Assembly (NCBI GenBank): GCA_944326625.1
Contig: CALVER010000001.1
Span: 1-30,195 of the forward strand
Reading direction: 5' to 3'
Length of the DNA: 30,195 bases
DNA from: Candidatus Gastranaerophilales bacterium
GTDB taxonomy: Bacteria > Cyanobacteriota > Vampirovibrionia > Gastranaerophilales > Gastranaerophilaceae
Part shown: piece after piece, positions 16,155 to 24,103 of the stretch
Layout of the letters: every line of letters begins with the position of its first letter
Numbering within the stretch: position 1 is the first letter of the stretch
The notes under the pieces: generated by a model
What the model was told of the DNA's origin: nothing
Databases searched by the model: none
The model's input: the letters and a program-made list of their open reading frames with translations, nothing else
Position numbers and translations under genes: made by a program

Positions 16155-16598
16155 ATGGAAACAAAATCCGAAAAAGCTGTTGAATTATTTCACACGGGCT
16201 ATAACTGCGCGCAATCAGTATTCTGTGCGTTTTGTGAAGATTTTGGAATGGATTTTGAAACAGGATTAAAACTATCATCCTCCTTTGGCGGCGGAATGGG
16301 AAGATTACGAGAGGTTTGCGGAGCCGTAAGTGCAATGTTTATGATAGCAGGTTTTAAATACGGTTATACGGAACCCAATAACGATACCGTTAAACAGGCG
16401 CACTACCGGCGTATTCAAAAACTTGCGGAAAAATTTGAAGAAAAACACAAAACAATTATCTGCCGCGAAATTCTCGGCCTGCCAAAAGGCAAAGATTCAC
16501 CGGTTCCGTCAAAACGCACAGAAGAATATTACGCCTCACGCCCCTGCGAAAAATGTATTGCTGATGCAGCCCGAATAATCGAAAAATTTATATCCTGA
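16155..16598 (+). CDS. C_GCAxxG_C_C family redox-type protein
   Basis: The 147-residue protein has the pattern of the C_GCAxxG_C_C family: GYNCAQSVFCAF with its early cysteines, SSFGGGMGRLREVCGAVSAM (C before GA), IICREILG in the second half, and CEKCIADAARIIEKF at the end. Conserved cysteines suggest a redox or metal-cluster function; the biochemical role in the family is not established. Start ATG 16155 follows TATAAT after exactly 6 nt and has no SD. The stop abuts the convergent arsR stop with no gap. Its proximity to the metal-resistance pair might reflect metal or redox stress, but the gene has its own promoter. Confidence 0.9.
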   Translation: METKSEKAVELFHTGYNCAQSVFCAFCEDFGMDFETGLKLSSSFGGGMGRLREVCGAVSAMFMIAGFKYGYTEPNNDTVKQAHYRRIQKLAEKFEEKHKTIICREILGLPKGKDSPVPSKRTEEYYASRPCEKCIADAARIIEKFIS

Positions 16599-16949
16599 TT
16601 ATTCACATACATGCTCTAATGCTTTTTCCAAAATTAACTTTACATGATGGTCATTTAAAGAATAATAAACATTTTTGCCTTTTTTCTCGGCTCTCACAAG
16701 CTTTGCAACCCTCAGAACTTTTAATTGATGTGATACGGCGGATTTTGTCATATTTAACAATACCGCAAGATCTCCCACACACATCTCGCTTTCTTCCAGC
16801 GCCCACAACAACTGTATTCTGGTACTATCACCCATAACCTTGAAAAAATCCGACAATTCATACAACAAATTCATCTCAGGCATCTTTGGTCTGACCTTTT
16901 CAACAATATCAATATTTATTGCTTCGCAATCAGTTCTTTTATTTTCCAT
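16599..16949 (-). CDS. ArsR/SmtB-family metal-responsive repressor (zinc/cadmium type)
   Basis: The 116-residue winged-helix protein has MCVGDLAVLLNMTKSAVSHQLKVL as recognition region. The C-terminal helix reads D100, H102, H113 and E116, exactly the spacing of the SmtB alpha-5 zinc site (D-x-H-x10-H-x-x-E). C57 in CVGD and an early C8 could form a second, CadC/SmtB-style alpha-3N site. Family members repress when metal-free and release DNA on Zn(II) or Cd(II). It is divergent from the P-type ATPase, and near-identical palindromic operators overlap both promoters. The ATG follows TATAAT by exactly 6 nt with no SD, so the mRNA is probably leaderless. It differs from arsenic sensors, which lack this alpha-5 set. 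Confidence 0.94.
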   Translation of the reverse strand: MENKRTDCEAINIDIVEKVRPKMPEMNLLYELSDFFKVMGDSTRIQLLWALEESEMCVGDLAVLLNMTKSAVSHQLKVLRVAKLVRAEKKGKNVYYSLNDHHVKLILEKALEHVCE

Positions 16950-16955
16950 ATTTAC

Positions 16956-16989
16956 ATTATACCATAATTGAACATTTATTCAACTATTG
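16956..16989 (-). promoter_or_regulatory. arsR promoter with overlapping operator
   Basis: On the minus strand TTGAAT (16983-16978), a 16 bp spacer and an extended TGG-TATAAT (-10 at 16961-16956) form the arsR promoter. The palindrome TTGAATAAATGTTCAA (16968-16983) covers the -35 and spacer, so the repressor would block its own synthesis. Half-sites are TGAAC/TGAAT-like, as in SmtB/CzrA operators. Confidence 0.75.
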
Positions 16990-17021
16990 TAAATTTTTAT
17001 TGCAGGGTGTTCGTCTAACAC

Positions 17022-17051
17022 TTGACAATTGAACAGTTGTTCAATTATAAT
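17022..17051 (+). promoter_or_regulatory. metal-regulated promoter of the P-type ATPase with ArsR/SmtB operator
   Basis: A consensus TTGACA (17022-17027), 18 bp spacer and TATAAT (17046-17051) drive the ATPase. The palindrome AATTGAAC-agtt-GTTCAATT (17027-17046) fills the spacer. Its arms match perfectly, and the TTGAACA core is shared with the arsR operator. Confidence 0.85.
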
Positions 17052-17069
17052 ATTAATAAAGAGGAATTT

Positions 17070-18944
17070 ATGTGCGAACATCATCACCATCATCATGAAA
17101 CAAACAACAAAAAAGAAGCCGCCGTAATCATTGCTGCGACAGCAGTTTTTACGGTTGCATTTTTGATGCAATCAACAGGTGCGGACAGATTTTTGATATT
17201 CTTGGCGGCATACCTGATAGCAGGCGGAGAAATTTTATGGAAAGCCGTTAAAAATATTTTAAGGGGAGAAATTTTTGACGAAAACTTTTTAATGGGAGTT
17301 GCAACACTCGGCGCAATGGCAATAGGAGAGTATCCGGAAGCTGTTATGGTAATGATTTTGTACAGAATAGGCGAATATTTTCAAGGGTTGGCAGTTAAAA
17401 AGTCACGGAAATCAATAACGGATTTAATGGACATAAGACCCGAACACGCAAATGTTGAAGAAAACGGCATAATTCTCACAAAATCACCCGAAAAAGTCAA
17501 AATAAACGACATAATTATAGTAAAAGCCGGCGAAAAAATTCCGCTTGACGGAGAGATTATTGAAGGAAAAGCAATAATAGACACCTCAGCGCTTACGGGC
17601 GAATCGATTCCGCGAGAAGCTCAAAAAGGCGACACGGTCCTCAGCGGGTGCATAAACACAAACGGACTTATTAAAATACGTGTTACAAAAGAATTTACTG
17701 ACTCAACCGTTTCCAAAATTCTTGAACTCGTTGAACATGCAAGCTCAAAAAAAGCAAAAGCCGAAAATTTCATAACTAAATTTGCACATTACTACACGCC
17801 GGTCGTTGTATTCGGAGCATTGTTACTTGCAACAATTCCGCCCGTTCTGACAGGCACAGCCTTCAACATCTGGATAGAACGCGCGCTGACATTTCTTGTA
17901 ATATCCTGCCCGTGTGCGCTTGTAATATCCGTACCGTTAAGCTTTTTTGCAGGAATCGGCGGGGCGTCAAAATGCGGCATATTAATCAAAGGCAGCAGTT
18001 ACCTTGAATTACTGTCCAGACCCGACAGTGTGGTATTTGATAAAACAGGAACGCTGACAAAAGGTTCATTTAAAGTGACCAAAATCAACCCTCAAGACGG
18101 CATAACCCGTGAGGAACTTCTTGAATTAACGGCAGCGGCAGAGAATTTTTCAAATCACCCGATTGCAATTTCAATCAAAAATGCTTACGGGAAAGAAATC
18201 AACCCGACAGCAATCACGGACGTTGTTGAAGATGCCGGAAACGGTGTATCCGCAAACATAAACGGAATAAGAGTTCTCGCAGGCAATGCCAAGCTTATGG
18301 AAAAATACAATATAAATTTCAAACAATCCAATGAGAGCGGGACTATAATTTATACAGCTAAAAACAATGAATTTATAGGCTATATTGTAATATCGGACGA
18401 AATAAAACCGGATTCAACAGATGCCGTAAAAGAATTAAAAAAACTCGTAAATAACATTGTAATGCTTACGGGAGATTCCGAAAACACTGCACGGCATATT
18501 GCAGCCAAACTCGGTATTGAAAAATATTATTCGGAACTTTTGCCGGCTGACAAAGTAGCCAAAATAGAAGAAATTATACAAACCAAAACAAAAAATAAAA
18601 GCGTAATATTTGCGGGCGACGGAATAAACGATGCGCCGGTGCTGGCACGGGTCGATATCGGCATTGCAATGGGCGGTCTGGGTTCTGATGCCGCGATTGA
18701 GGCGAGTGATGTTGTAATTATGGATGACAAACCGTCTAAAATTCCGGCAGCCGTTAAGATTGCACAAAAAACAATGCTTATAGTAAGGCAAAACATAATT
18801 TTTGCAATAGGCGTAAAAGTTCTTTTTCTAATGCTTGGAGCATTCGGCTATATGACAATGTGGGGAGCCGTATTTGCAGATGTAGGCGTAACCCTTCTGG
18901 CTGTTTTAAATTCACTCAGAGCATTAAAAAGCCCTCAAATATAG
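17070..18944 (+). CDS. cadA: P1B-type heavy-metal ATPase (zinc/cadmium exporter) with His-rich N-terminus
   Basis: I choose ATG 17070 (624 residues; SD AGAGGA), since the frame opening at 17022 begins inside the promoter. The protein has an MCEHHHHHHE opening instead of an N-terminal ferredoxin-like HMA domain. Then come membrane helices, TGES (176-179) actuator loop, the CPC metal motif (280-282), DKTGTLT with phosphorylated D324, the NHPIA His-Pro motif, and GDGINDAP hinge. The last helix has ADVGVTLLAVLNSLR, whose Asp fits the Zn/Cd P1B-2 class rather than copper. It pumps Zn(II), Cd(II) or Pb(II) out of the cell, under the divergent SmtB-like repressor. The terminator stem begins at the last base of the stop codon. 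Confidence 0.95.
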   Translation: MCEHHHHHHETNNKKEAAVIIAATAVFTVAFLMQSTGADRFLIFLAAYLIAGGEILWKAVKNILRGEIFDENFLMGVATLGAMAIGEYPEAVMVMILYRIGEYFQGLAVKKSRKSITDLMDIRPEHANVEENGIILTKSPEKVKINDIIIVKAGEKIPLDGEIIEGKAIIDTSALTGESIPREAQKGDTVLSGCINTNGLIKIRVTKEFTDSTVSKILELVEHASSKKAKAENFITKFAHYYTPVVVFGALLLATIPPVLTGTAFNIWIERALTFLVISCPCALVISVPLSFFAGIGGASKCGILIKGSSYLELLSRPDSVVFDKTGTLTKGSFKVTKINPQDGITREELLELTAAAENFSNHPIAISIKNAYGKEINPTAITDVVEDAGNGVSANINGIRVLAGNAKLMEKYNINFKQSNESGTIIYTAKNNEFIGYIVISDEIKPDSTDAVKELKKLVNNIVMLTGDSENTARHIAAKLGIEKYYSELLPADKVAKIEEIIQTKTKNKSVIFAGDGINDAPVLARVDIGIAMGGLGSDAAIEASDVVIMDDKPSKIPAAVKIAQKTMLIVRQNIIFAIGVKVLFLMLGAFGYMTMWGAVFADVGVTLLAVLNSLRALKSPQI

Positions 18945-18953
18945 AGGGCTTTT
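18927..18953. terminator. bidirectional terminator between P-type ATPase and ilvE
   Basis: AAAAGCCCTC and GAGGGCTTTT form a 10 bp stem around a 7 nt loop. T tracts on both strands suit both convergent genes; the ATPase stop codon lies in the loop and stem. Confidence 0.85.
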
Positions 18954-18956
18954 AAT

Positions 18957-19979
18957 TTATTGAATAACTTTAATCCAGCCGTCAGGAGCTTCAATTCTGC
19001 CCATTTGAATTCCTGTTAAGGTATCGTATAATTTTTGAGTAATCACGCCCATTCTGTCTTTTCCGGACGGAAGATAAATATGTTCACCGTGGTTTACGAT
19101 TTCACCGACAGGAGAAAGAACAGCAGCGGTTCCGCATAGTGCGCATTCCGTAAAGTCTTTCAATTCTTCCACGTGAATTTCTCTTTCCTCGGTTTTTAGT
19201 CCCAGATAATGTTCTGCAACATACATCAAAGAACGACGGGTAATTGACGGCAAAATAGTGCTTGACTTAGGTGTTACAACAACGTTATCGGGAGTAACAA
19301 AAATAATATTAGCACCGCCGGTTTCCTCAACTTTTGTACGTGTTGCGGAATCAAGATACATATTTTCGTTATAGCCTTGTTTATGAGCGTCAACAATTGC
19401 GTGTAAACTCATAGCATAATTAAGCCCTGCTTTTACATGACCCGTCCCTCTCGGAGCTGCTCTGTCAAAATCCGGAACTCTAAGAGTAATAGGCTTTACA
19501 CCGCCTTTAAAATACGGGCCTACAGGTGTTGTAAAAATTCTGAACTGATATTCTTCAGCCGGCTTAACACCGATTACGGCGCTGCTTCCGAACATATACG
19601 GTCTTATGTATAAAGTTGCCCCCGTACCATAGGGCGGAACCCAATCAATATTAGCTTTTACCACTTTTTCAACGGCTTGAATAAATTTTTCTTCCGGATA
19701 AACAGGCATTTCAAGTCTTTCACAGCTTGCTGCCATTCTTTGAGCGTTCAGATCGGGTCTGAAACATACAACATGCCCGTCTGCCGTAGTATAAGCTTTC
19801 AGCCCTTCAAAACATGTCTGAGCATACTGCAAAACACCGGCGCTTTCGCTCATTGTTATTTCGGAATCAATTGAAAGCTCGCCCTCATCCCATTTGCCGT
19901 CCTTGTAGTTTGATACAAAACGATAATCAGTTTTAATATAACCAAATCCTAAATTTTTCCAATCAATATCTTTTTTCAT
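18957..19979 (-). CDS. ilvE: branched-chain amino acid aminotransferase
   Basis: ATG 19979 gives 340 residues and has GGGAG SD; frames opening further upstream (20015) add a non-conserved tail. It is the larger, fold-type IV PLP enzyme of the eukaryote-like/Firmicute BcaT type, with YAQTCFEGLKAY, FRPDLNAQRM, LYIRPYMFGS, and GTGHVKAGLNYA that carries the PLP lysine K183. It interconverts Leu, Ile and Val with their keto acids in the cytosol. Late region TRTKVEETGGANIIFVTPDNVVVTP is also normal for the family. There are no leu/ilv neighbours. It ends at the terminator shared with the ATPase and is 31 bp downstream of the DUF3737 stop site's direction, so it likely has its own transcript. Confidence 0.95.
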   Translation of the reverse strand: MKKDIDWKNLGFGYIKTDYRFVSNYKDGKWDEGELSIDSEITMSESAGVLQYAQTCFEGLKAYTTADGHVVCFRPDLNAQRMAASCERLEMPVYPEEKFIQAVEKVVKANIDWVPPYGTGATLYIRPYMFGSSAVIGVKPAEEYQFRIFTTPVGPYFKGGVKPITLRVPDFDRAAPRGTGHVKAGLNYAMSLHAIVDAHKQGYNENMYLDSATRTKVEETGGANIIFVTPDNVVVTPKSSTILPSITRRSLMYVAEHYLGLKTEEREIHVEELKDFTECALCGTAAVLSPVGEIVNHGEHIYLPSGKDRMGVITQKLYDTLTGIQMGRIEAPDGWIKVIQ

Positions 19980-20046
19980 AATTTTCTCCCGCTTCATATA
20001 AGTTTTAGCACACAAATACCTTTATGTCGAGAAAAGATTACGAAAT

Positions 20047-20904
20047 TTATACAGCTAATGTATTATTGAGTATGACTTTACCGGAGCATTTCATAACCGC
20101 ATCTTCGGATATAATTTCACCGACGCTGTCCGCCTTTATAACCCCTGATCTGGGATTTTTAACGGACATTATATGTCCTTTAATATCAGCCTGAACATCG
20201 GAATATTCAAAAGATAAATCCGTATTTTCCATTACGCAGTTTACAAGCTTTAGATTTTTACAGTAGCAAAGAGGCTGGGTGCCTATGATTTTACAATTAA
20301 TAAAAGTAAGATTTTCACTGAACCACCCAAGATATTCGCCTTTAACGGTTGAATTTTCAACAACAATATTTTTGCTGTGCCAGAAAGCGTCTTTCGTATC
20401 AAGTTCACTGTTTGAAATAAAAAGATTTTTCATATATTGAAAAGAATATTTGCCGGTCATTTTAAGATTTTTAATCTCAACATTTTTGGATTCAAATAAA
20501 AAGTACATTGCATCAACAGAAGAATCATAAATTTTTATATTTTTACAACGCCAGCCGAATTCGGGAGAATTTATCCTGCAATTATCAATAACAATATTTT
20601 TGCATTCCCTGAGGCATTTAATCCCGTTTATAAGACAATCCTTCATCAATCCGTCATTGGAATACCACAGAGGCGCCCTAGTTTTGTCATCCATGGATGA
20701 ATTAATCAAAGAGAATTTTTTGGCATGCCACATAGGATATCGCAAGGAAAATGAACAGTCTTTGACAGTATAATTTCTGCCTTCTTTCAAAACCGACTCT
20801 CCGTCAGCAGGGCCTTCAAATTTGCAGTTAAGCACTTCTGTATTTTTTATATTGTAGAGTGATCTTTCTTCGTCAAAAACTTTATCTTTAATTTGTTTTG
20901 TCAT
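20047..20904 (-). CDS. DUF3737 family protein (beta-helix-like repeats)
   Basis: The 285-residue protein is made of short repeated strands with N/C-rich turns (CKNIVIDNCRINSPEFGWRC, ESKNVEIKNLKMTGKYSFQY, HSKNIVVENSTVKGEYLGWF, CKNLKLVNCVMENTDLSFEY), about 20 residues per turn, as in a right-handed beta helix or pentapeptide-like solenoid. The opening VFDEERSLYNIKNTEVLNCKFEGPADGES matches DUF3737 as I know it; the function is not established. No signal peptide is present, so it should be cytoplasmic. The SD CGGAGA follows TATAAT closely. It is divergent from a LysR regulator and an exported flavodoxin gene, a combination I associate with Firmicutes-type cassettes, which could point to gene transfer. 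Confidence 0.8.
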   Translation of the reverse strand: MTKQIKDKVFDEERSLYNIKNTEVLNCKFEGPADGESVLKEGRNYTVKDCSFSLRYPMWHAKKFSLINSSMDDKTRAPLWYSNDGLMKDCLINGIKCLRECKNIVIDNCRINSPEFGWRCKNIKIYDSSVDAMYFLFESKNVEIKNLKMTGKYSFQYMKNLFISNSELDTKDAFWHSKNIVVENSTVKGEYLGWFSENLTFINCKIIGTQPLCYCKNLKLVNCVMENTDLSFEYSDVQADIKGHIMSVKNPRSGVIKADSVGEIISEDAVMKCSGKVILNNTLAV

Positions 20905-21013
20905 AACAATCTCCGAACCTATTATACAACGTCAAAAGACAATATTATTTATATCTTTATTATTTACTATTTTTTAAAAATTACAAATACTTATATTAAA
21001 TAAGCTGAAATGC

Positions 21014-21042
21014 TTGACGGGCATAATTAAAATAATTATAAT
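21014..21042 (+). promoter_or_regulatory. lysR promoter with start on the ATG
   Basis: TTGACG (21014-21019), a 17 bp spacer and TATAAT (21037-21042) lie ahead of ATG 21049, with exactly 6 nt after the -10. The spacing puts transcription start at the A of the start codon. Confidence 0.65.
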
Positions 21043-21048
21043 ACAATT

Positions 21049-21942
21049 ATGGAAATAAGGGTTCTCAAATATTTTTTAACTGTTGCAAAAGAAGGAAGTA
21101 TTACGAGGGCTGCTAATTCTCTGCACCTGACACAGCCAACGCTTTCAAGGCAATTAATGGATCTGGAAAAAGAACTCGGGCATAAACTTTTAATCCGGGG
21201 GAAATCAAATATATCTTTGACCCCTGAAGGTATAATACTCAGAAAACGTGCTGAAGAAATTATTGATATGGTAGAAAAAACCGAGGCAGATTTCAGTGCG
21301 ATGAATAAAATCATAAGCGGCGACATTTATATAGGCGGCGGCGAAACAGATTCAATGAAATACATTGCCGAAATTATGAAAGACTTGCAAAATGAATATC
21401 CGGATATAAAATTTCATATCTATAGCGGCAACGCGGAAGATGTTACCGAAAAACTTGAAAAAGGACTTCTGGATTTCGGACTGCTTATACAGCCCATTGA
21501 TTTATCCAAATACGATTATCTTTCAATGCCGGAAAAAGATGTATGGGGTGTTGTAATGAGAAAAGACAGCCCTCTTGCAGCAAAAAATGAGATAACACTT
21601 TATGATTTAAAAGATGTACCAATCATTGCGTCAAGACAAATGTCAAAAAAATATTCGGCTGAAAGCGGATTTTTGGACTGGTTCGGAGAAGAATTTGACA
21701 ATCTTAATATATCTGCAACCTACAATCTGGTTTATAACGCTGCAAAAATGGTTGAAGCAGGACTCGGTTATGCAATAACTCTTGATAAATTGATAAACAC
21801 CGAAGGCGGCGATTTAATGTTCCGGCCGCTCTCACCTAAGCTTGAATCCGGTCTTGATATTGTCTGGAAAAAATATCAGGTGTTTTCGCCTGCAGCAAAA
21901 ATTTTTCTGGAAAAATTAAAAGACAAATTTATTCAACCATAA
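21049..21942 (+). CDS. LysR-family transcriptional regulator
   Basis: The 297-residue protein has the LysR N-terminal winged helix: MEIRVLKYFLTVAKEGSITRAANSLHLTQPTLSRQLMDLEKELG, with the helix-turn-helix at about 18-37. A periplasmic-binding-like effector domain follows (about 90-295; GGGETDSMKYIAEIMKDLQ, LDFGLLIQPIDLSKYD, YNLVYNAAKMVEAGLGYAITLDKL). Such regulators usually act on neighbouring genes; the exported flavodoxin 51 bp downstream and the divergent DUF3737 gene are the natural candidates. The effector is unknown. It has a strong promoter without an SD and a predicted leaderless start. It is intact at normal length. Confidence 0.93.
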   Translation: MEIRVLKYFLTVAKEGSITRAANSLHLTQPTLSRQLMDLEKELGHKLLIRGKSNISLTPEGIILRKRAEEIIDMVEKTEADFSAMNKIISGDIYIGGGETDSMKYIAEIMKDLQNEYPDIKFHIYSGNAEDVTEKLEKGLLDFGLLIQPIDLSKYDYLSMPEKDVWGVVMRKDSPLAAKNEITLYDLKDVPIIASRQMSKKYSAESGFLDWFGEEFDNLNISATYNLVYNAAKMVEAGLGYAITLDKLINTEGGDLMFRPLSPKLESGLDIVWKKYQVFSPAAKIFLEKLKDKFIQP

Positions 21943-21993
21943 AATGGATTTCTATTATAAAAAAAGTACTATAATAAATTTAGTGAGGTAAAT

Positions 21994-22575
21994 ATGAAAA
22001 AATTATTATTGATCTTTGTATTGATTATAACTGCCGGAATAGCATTTGCGGTTACACAGCAAAGCACAACACCGGCACCTGCAGAAAATACCGTTTCAAA
22101 CAAAAAAATACTTATAGCTTATTTTTCGTGGAGCGGAAACACAAAAACCATTGCCGAAAAAATTCAAACCCTCACCGGCGGAGAACTTTATGAAATAGTT
22201 CCTGAAACTCCGTATCCGACAGATCGCGAAGAACTAACGGTAACGGCAGCTGAAGAAAAAGAAAAAAATATTAACCCGCCTATAAAAAACACCGTTGATA
22301 TTGCGAATTATGATGTAATATTTATCGGAACTCCCGTGTGGTGGTACACTATGGCCTCACCTGTCAGAACTTTTTTAACAACGAACAATTTTGAAGGCAA
22401 AACAATAATCCCGTTTATTACACACGGCGGCGGGGGTGAATATTCAATTGCCGAAGAAATGGGAAACTTTGCAAAAGGTGCTAAACTTTTGTCACCTGCA
22501 TTTGTTGTCCACGAATCAGGCAATATTGAAACCGATGAAAACTTGAAAAATTGGGTTGACAGTTTGGAGTATTAA
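21994..22575 (+). CDS. exported flavodoxin-like protein
   Basis: The 193-residue protein starts with a signal peptide (MKKLLLIFVLIITAGIAFA, cleavage after AFA), then a short P/T-rich linker, and a flavodoxin fold from about residue 37: ILIAYFSWSGNTKTIAEKI with the FMN phosphate loop SWSGNTKT, then IFIGTPVWWYTMASPVRTF and PFITHGGGG. The YxxSxTxxTAxxx-like start and GTPVWWY fit flavodoxin family 4. Flavodoxins are normally cytoplasmic, so an export signal is unusual; it may also act as a lipid-free periplasmic redox protein. SD GTGAGGTAAAT lies upstream. The LysR gene immediately before probably regulates it. Confidence 0.88.
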   Translation: MKKLLLIFVLIITAGIAFAVTQQSTTPAPAENTVSNKKILIAYFSWSGNTKTIAEKIQTLTGGELYEIVPETPYPTDREELTVTAAEEKEKNINPPIKNTVDIANYDVIFIGTPVWWYTMASPVRTFLTTNNFEGKTIIPFITHGGGGEYSIAEEMGNFAKGAKLLSPAFVVHESGNIETDENLKNWVDSLEY

Positions 22576-22576
22576 T

Positions 22577-23215
22577 ATGAAAGATATAATGCTTGAAAAC
22601 TATTTGACATACCTTGTGTTCCTGAACACAAAACTCACAAAATTTTTTGCCTCACAAAAACAATTTATATTTTGTCAAAAAGGCTGTGCTCGCTGCTGCA
22701 AAAATGCCGAATTTCCGTATTCGCAAATTGAGCTTAAATATCTTTTATACGGTTATTTGAAACTTGATAAAGAAACCCGTAATAAAATTGAAGAAAATAT
22801 TAAACAAATCGTTGATGAAAAAAGCAAATACGAAGGCGATGCCTTCCGCTATACCTGCCCTTTTCTCATAGATGATGTCTGCTCGGTTTACGATTACAGA
22901 GGAATTATTTGCAGAACTTTCGGGCTTTTGACAAAAGGTGTTGACGACAGAGTTAAAGTTCCTTTTTGCTGCTATGAAGGCCTGAATTATTCCAACGTTA
23001 TGGATAAAAGAACTAAAAAAATTTCCGAGAAAAAAATCAAAAAACTTAAACTTGTTGACGAACCTCTCGGGTTCAATATAAGTTATAAATTTTTAACAGA
23101 TCCGGATTTTGAAAAGAGTTTCAAATTTGAATTCGGAGAAAAAAAGCCTTTAATCGACTGGTTTTACGAAATGAAGGATAAACTTCCCGCGGAACCTGCC
23201 GTTCAAAATCAGTAA
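22577..23215 (+). CDS. YkgJ-family cysteine cluster protein
   Basis: ATG 22577 gives 212 residues; GGAG precedes it inside the flavodoxin stop region, and the TTG at 22556 is disfavoured. The family hallmark is the cluster FCQKGCARCCKN with C33, C37, C40 and C41, followed by CPFLIDDVCSVYDYRGIICRTFG with further cysteines (C-P-F, C-S, C-R). These probably bind zinc or an iron-sulfur cluster. The family is of uncertain function. No membrane segments or signal peptide are visible, so it should be cytosolic. It starts 1 bp after the flavodoxin stop, so the two may be cotranscribed, and it ends 3 bp from the convergent kinase gene. Confidence 0.88.
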   Translation: MKDIMLENYLTYLVFLNTKLTKFFASQKQFIFCQKGCARCCKNAEFPYSQIELKYLLYGYLKLDKETRNKIEENIKQIVDEKSKYEGDAFRYTCPFLIDDVCSVYDYRGIICRTFGLLTKGVDDRVKVPFCCYEGLNYSNVMDKRTKKISEKKIKKLKLVDEPLGFNISYKFLTDPDFEKSFKFEFGEKKPLIDWFYEMKDKLPAEPAVQNQ

Positions 23216-23218
23216 TTT

Positions 23219-24103
23219 TTAAACACAATATAAATATACGTTTTTAAAATGGACTTCTTTTACGATATCCAAAATTTTGTTAATGAAATTTTTATAAGCC
23301 TGTCTGTCAGCTTCACCTGACAAAATTATATCGGCATTATGAATAGTCGGATAAATATGAATTTTAGCCTTATCTGACGCATTTTTATAGACTTCATCGA
23401 CTGAAGAACCGAGATTACGTTCATTAGCGCGTCTGTAAAAACGTTCTTTTTGCACATCTGACGACACGTCAACATAAATTTTGAAATCAAAAGCATCAAC
23501 AACATCTTCAGTTAATGTAAAAAGCCCTTCTGATATAACTATTTTAGACGGAACGGCAAGAGTTACATTATCTTCTCTTTTCGCGGTACCGGACATATCG
23601 TATTTCGGCAGGTAAACTTTTTCCCCGTTCAAAAGCGCCTTAATATGTTTTTTCATCAAAGATAATTCAAGTGCCTGCGGAATATCAAGGTCATAATGCT
23701 TGGCAAATTCCGCAAAACTTCCGGCTTTTTTAACCATATCCGATCTGTCATAATAATAATCATCAGTATTAATTCTTGTAATTAAATCATTTATACCGAA
23801 TTCTATTGCAAAAATTTCAAGAGTATCAATTATGTCATAGGCAATAGTTGATTTACCGCTTGCTGTTTCACCGGCAATTCCGATTGAGCAGGCACGTTTT
23901 GCGCTTCCTGACAAAAACATTGCCATTTTATGTACAGCACTTTTTGAAACCATACGAAAAATGGAATTTTTAGATTCCATTTCTTCCATAAAAACCTTTT
24001 CCAATCTCTTTTTAACAAAATAAAAAGAATTATTAATATTTTTATCCATGTAGGATACTGTTTTTTTATCGGTATTAAAGGTTTTTGTAACAGTATTTTG
24101 CAA
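23219..24103 (-). CDS. uridine-kinase-like P-loop kinase (phosphoribulokinase/uridine kinase family)
   Basis: The 294-residue protein has Walker A GETASGKST (78-86) in SIGIAGETASGKSTIAYDI, the nucleoside-site stretch RINTDDYYYDRSDM, the YDLDIPQALEL and PKYDMSGTAKRED region, VISEGLFTL and FYRRANERNLGSS, as in uridine/cytidine kinases and related PRK-type proteins. An N-terminal extension of about 70 residues precedes the P-loop, unlike short E. coli Udk; the role is unknown. The start is uncertain: TTG 24103 has AGAGG upstream, whereas ATG 24049 (MDKNINNSF) lacks an SD. It would phosphorylate a nucleoside in pyrimidine salvage if the specificity holds. It has no operon partner; the convergent YkgJ gene ends 3 bp away. 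Confidence 0.78.
   Translation of the reverse strand: MQNTVTKTFNTDKKTVSYMDKNINNSFYFVKKRLEKVFMEEMESKNSIFRMVSKSAVHKMAMFLSGSAKRACSIGIAGETASGKSTIAYDIIDTLEIFAIEFGINDLITRINTDDYYYDRSDMVKKAGSFAEFAKHYDLDIPQALELSLMKKHIKALLNGEKVYLPKYDMSGTAKREDNVTLAVPSKIVISEGLFTLTEDVVDAFDFKIYVDVSSDVQKERFYRRANERNLGSSVDEVYKNASDKAKIHIYPTIHNADIILSGEADRQAYKNFINKILDIVKEVHFKNVYLYCV

Noticed and set aside
16114..16335. N-terminal extension of the acyltransferase to 16335
   Set aside because: It is basic, lacks the family start, and lies antisense to the C_GCAxxG_C_C gene.
17022..17069. Longer N-terminus of the ATPase from TTG 17022
   Set aside because: The extension runs through the -35, operator and -10; ATG 17070 has SD AGAGGA.
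17070..17105. His6 stretch as vector or cloning-tag contamination
   Set aside because: It is in frame in a complete native metal ATPase with a natural promoter and operator and mixed CAT/CAC codons.
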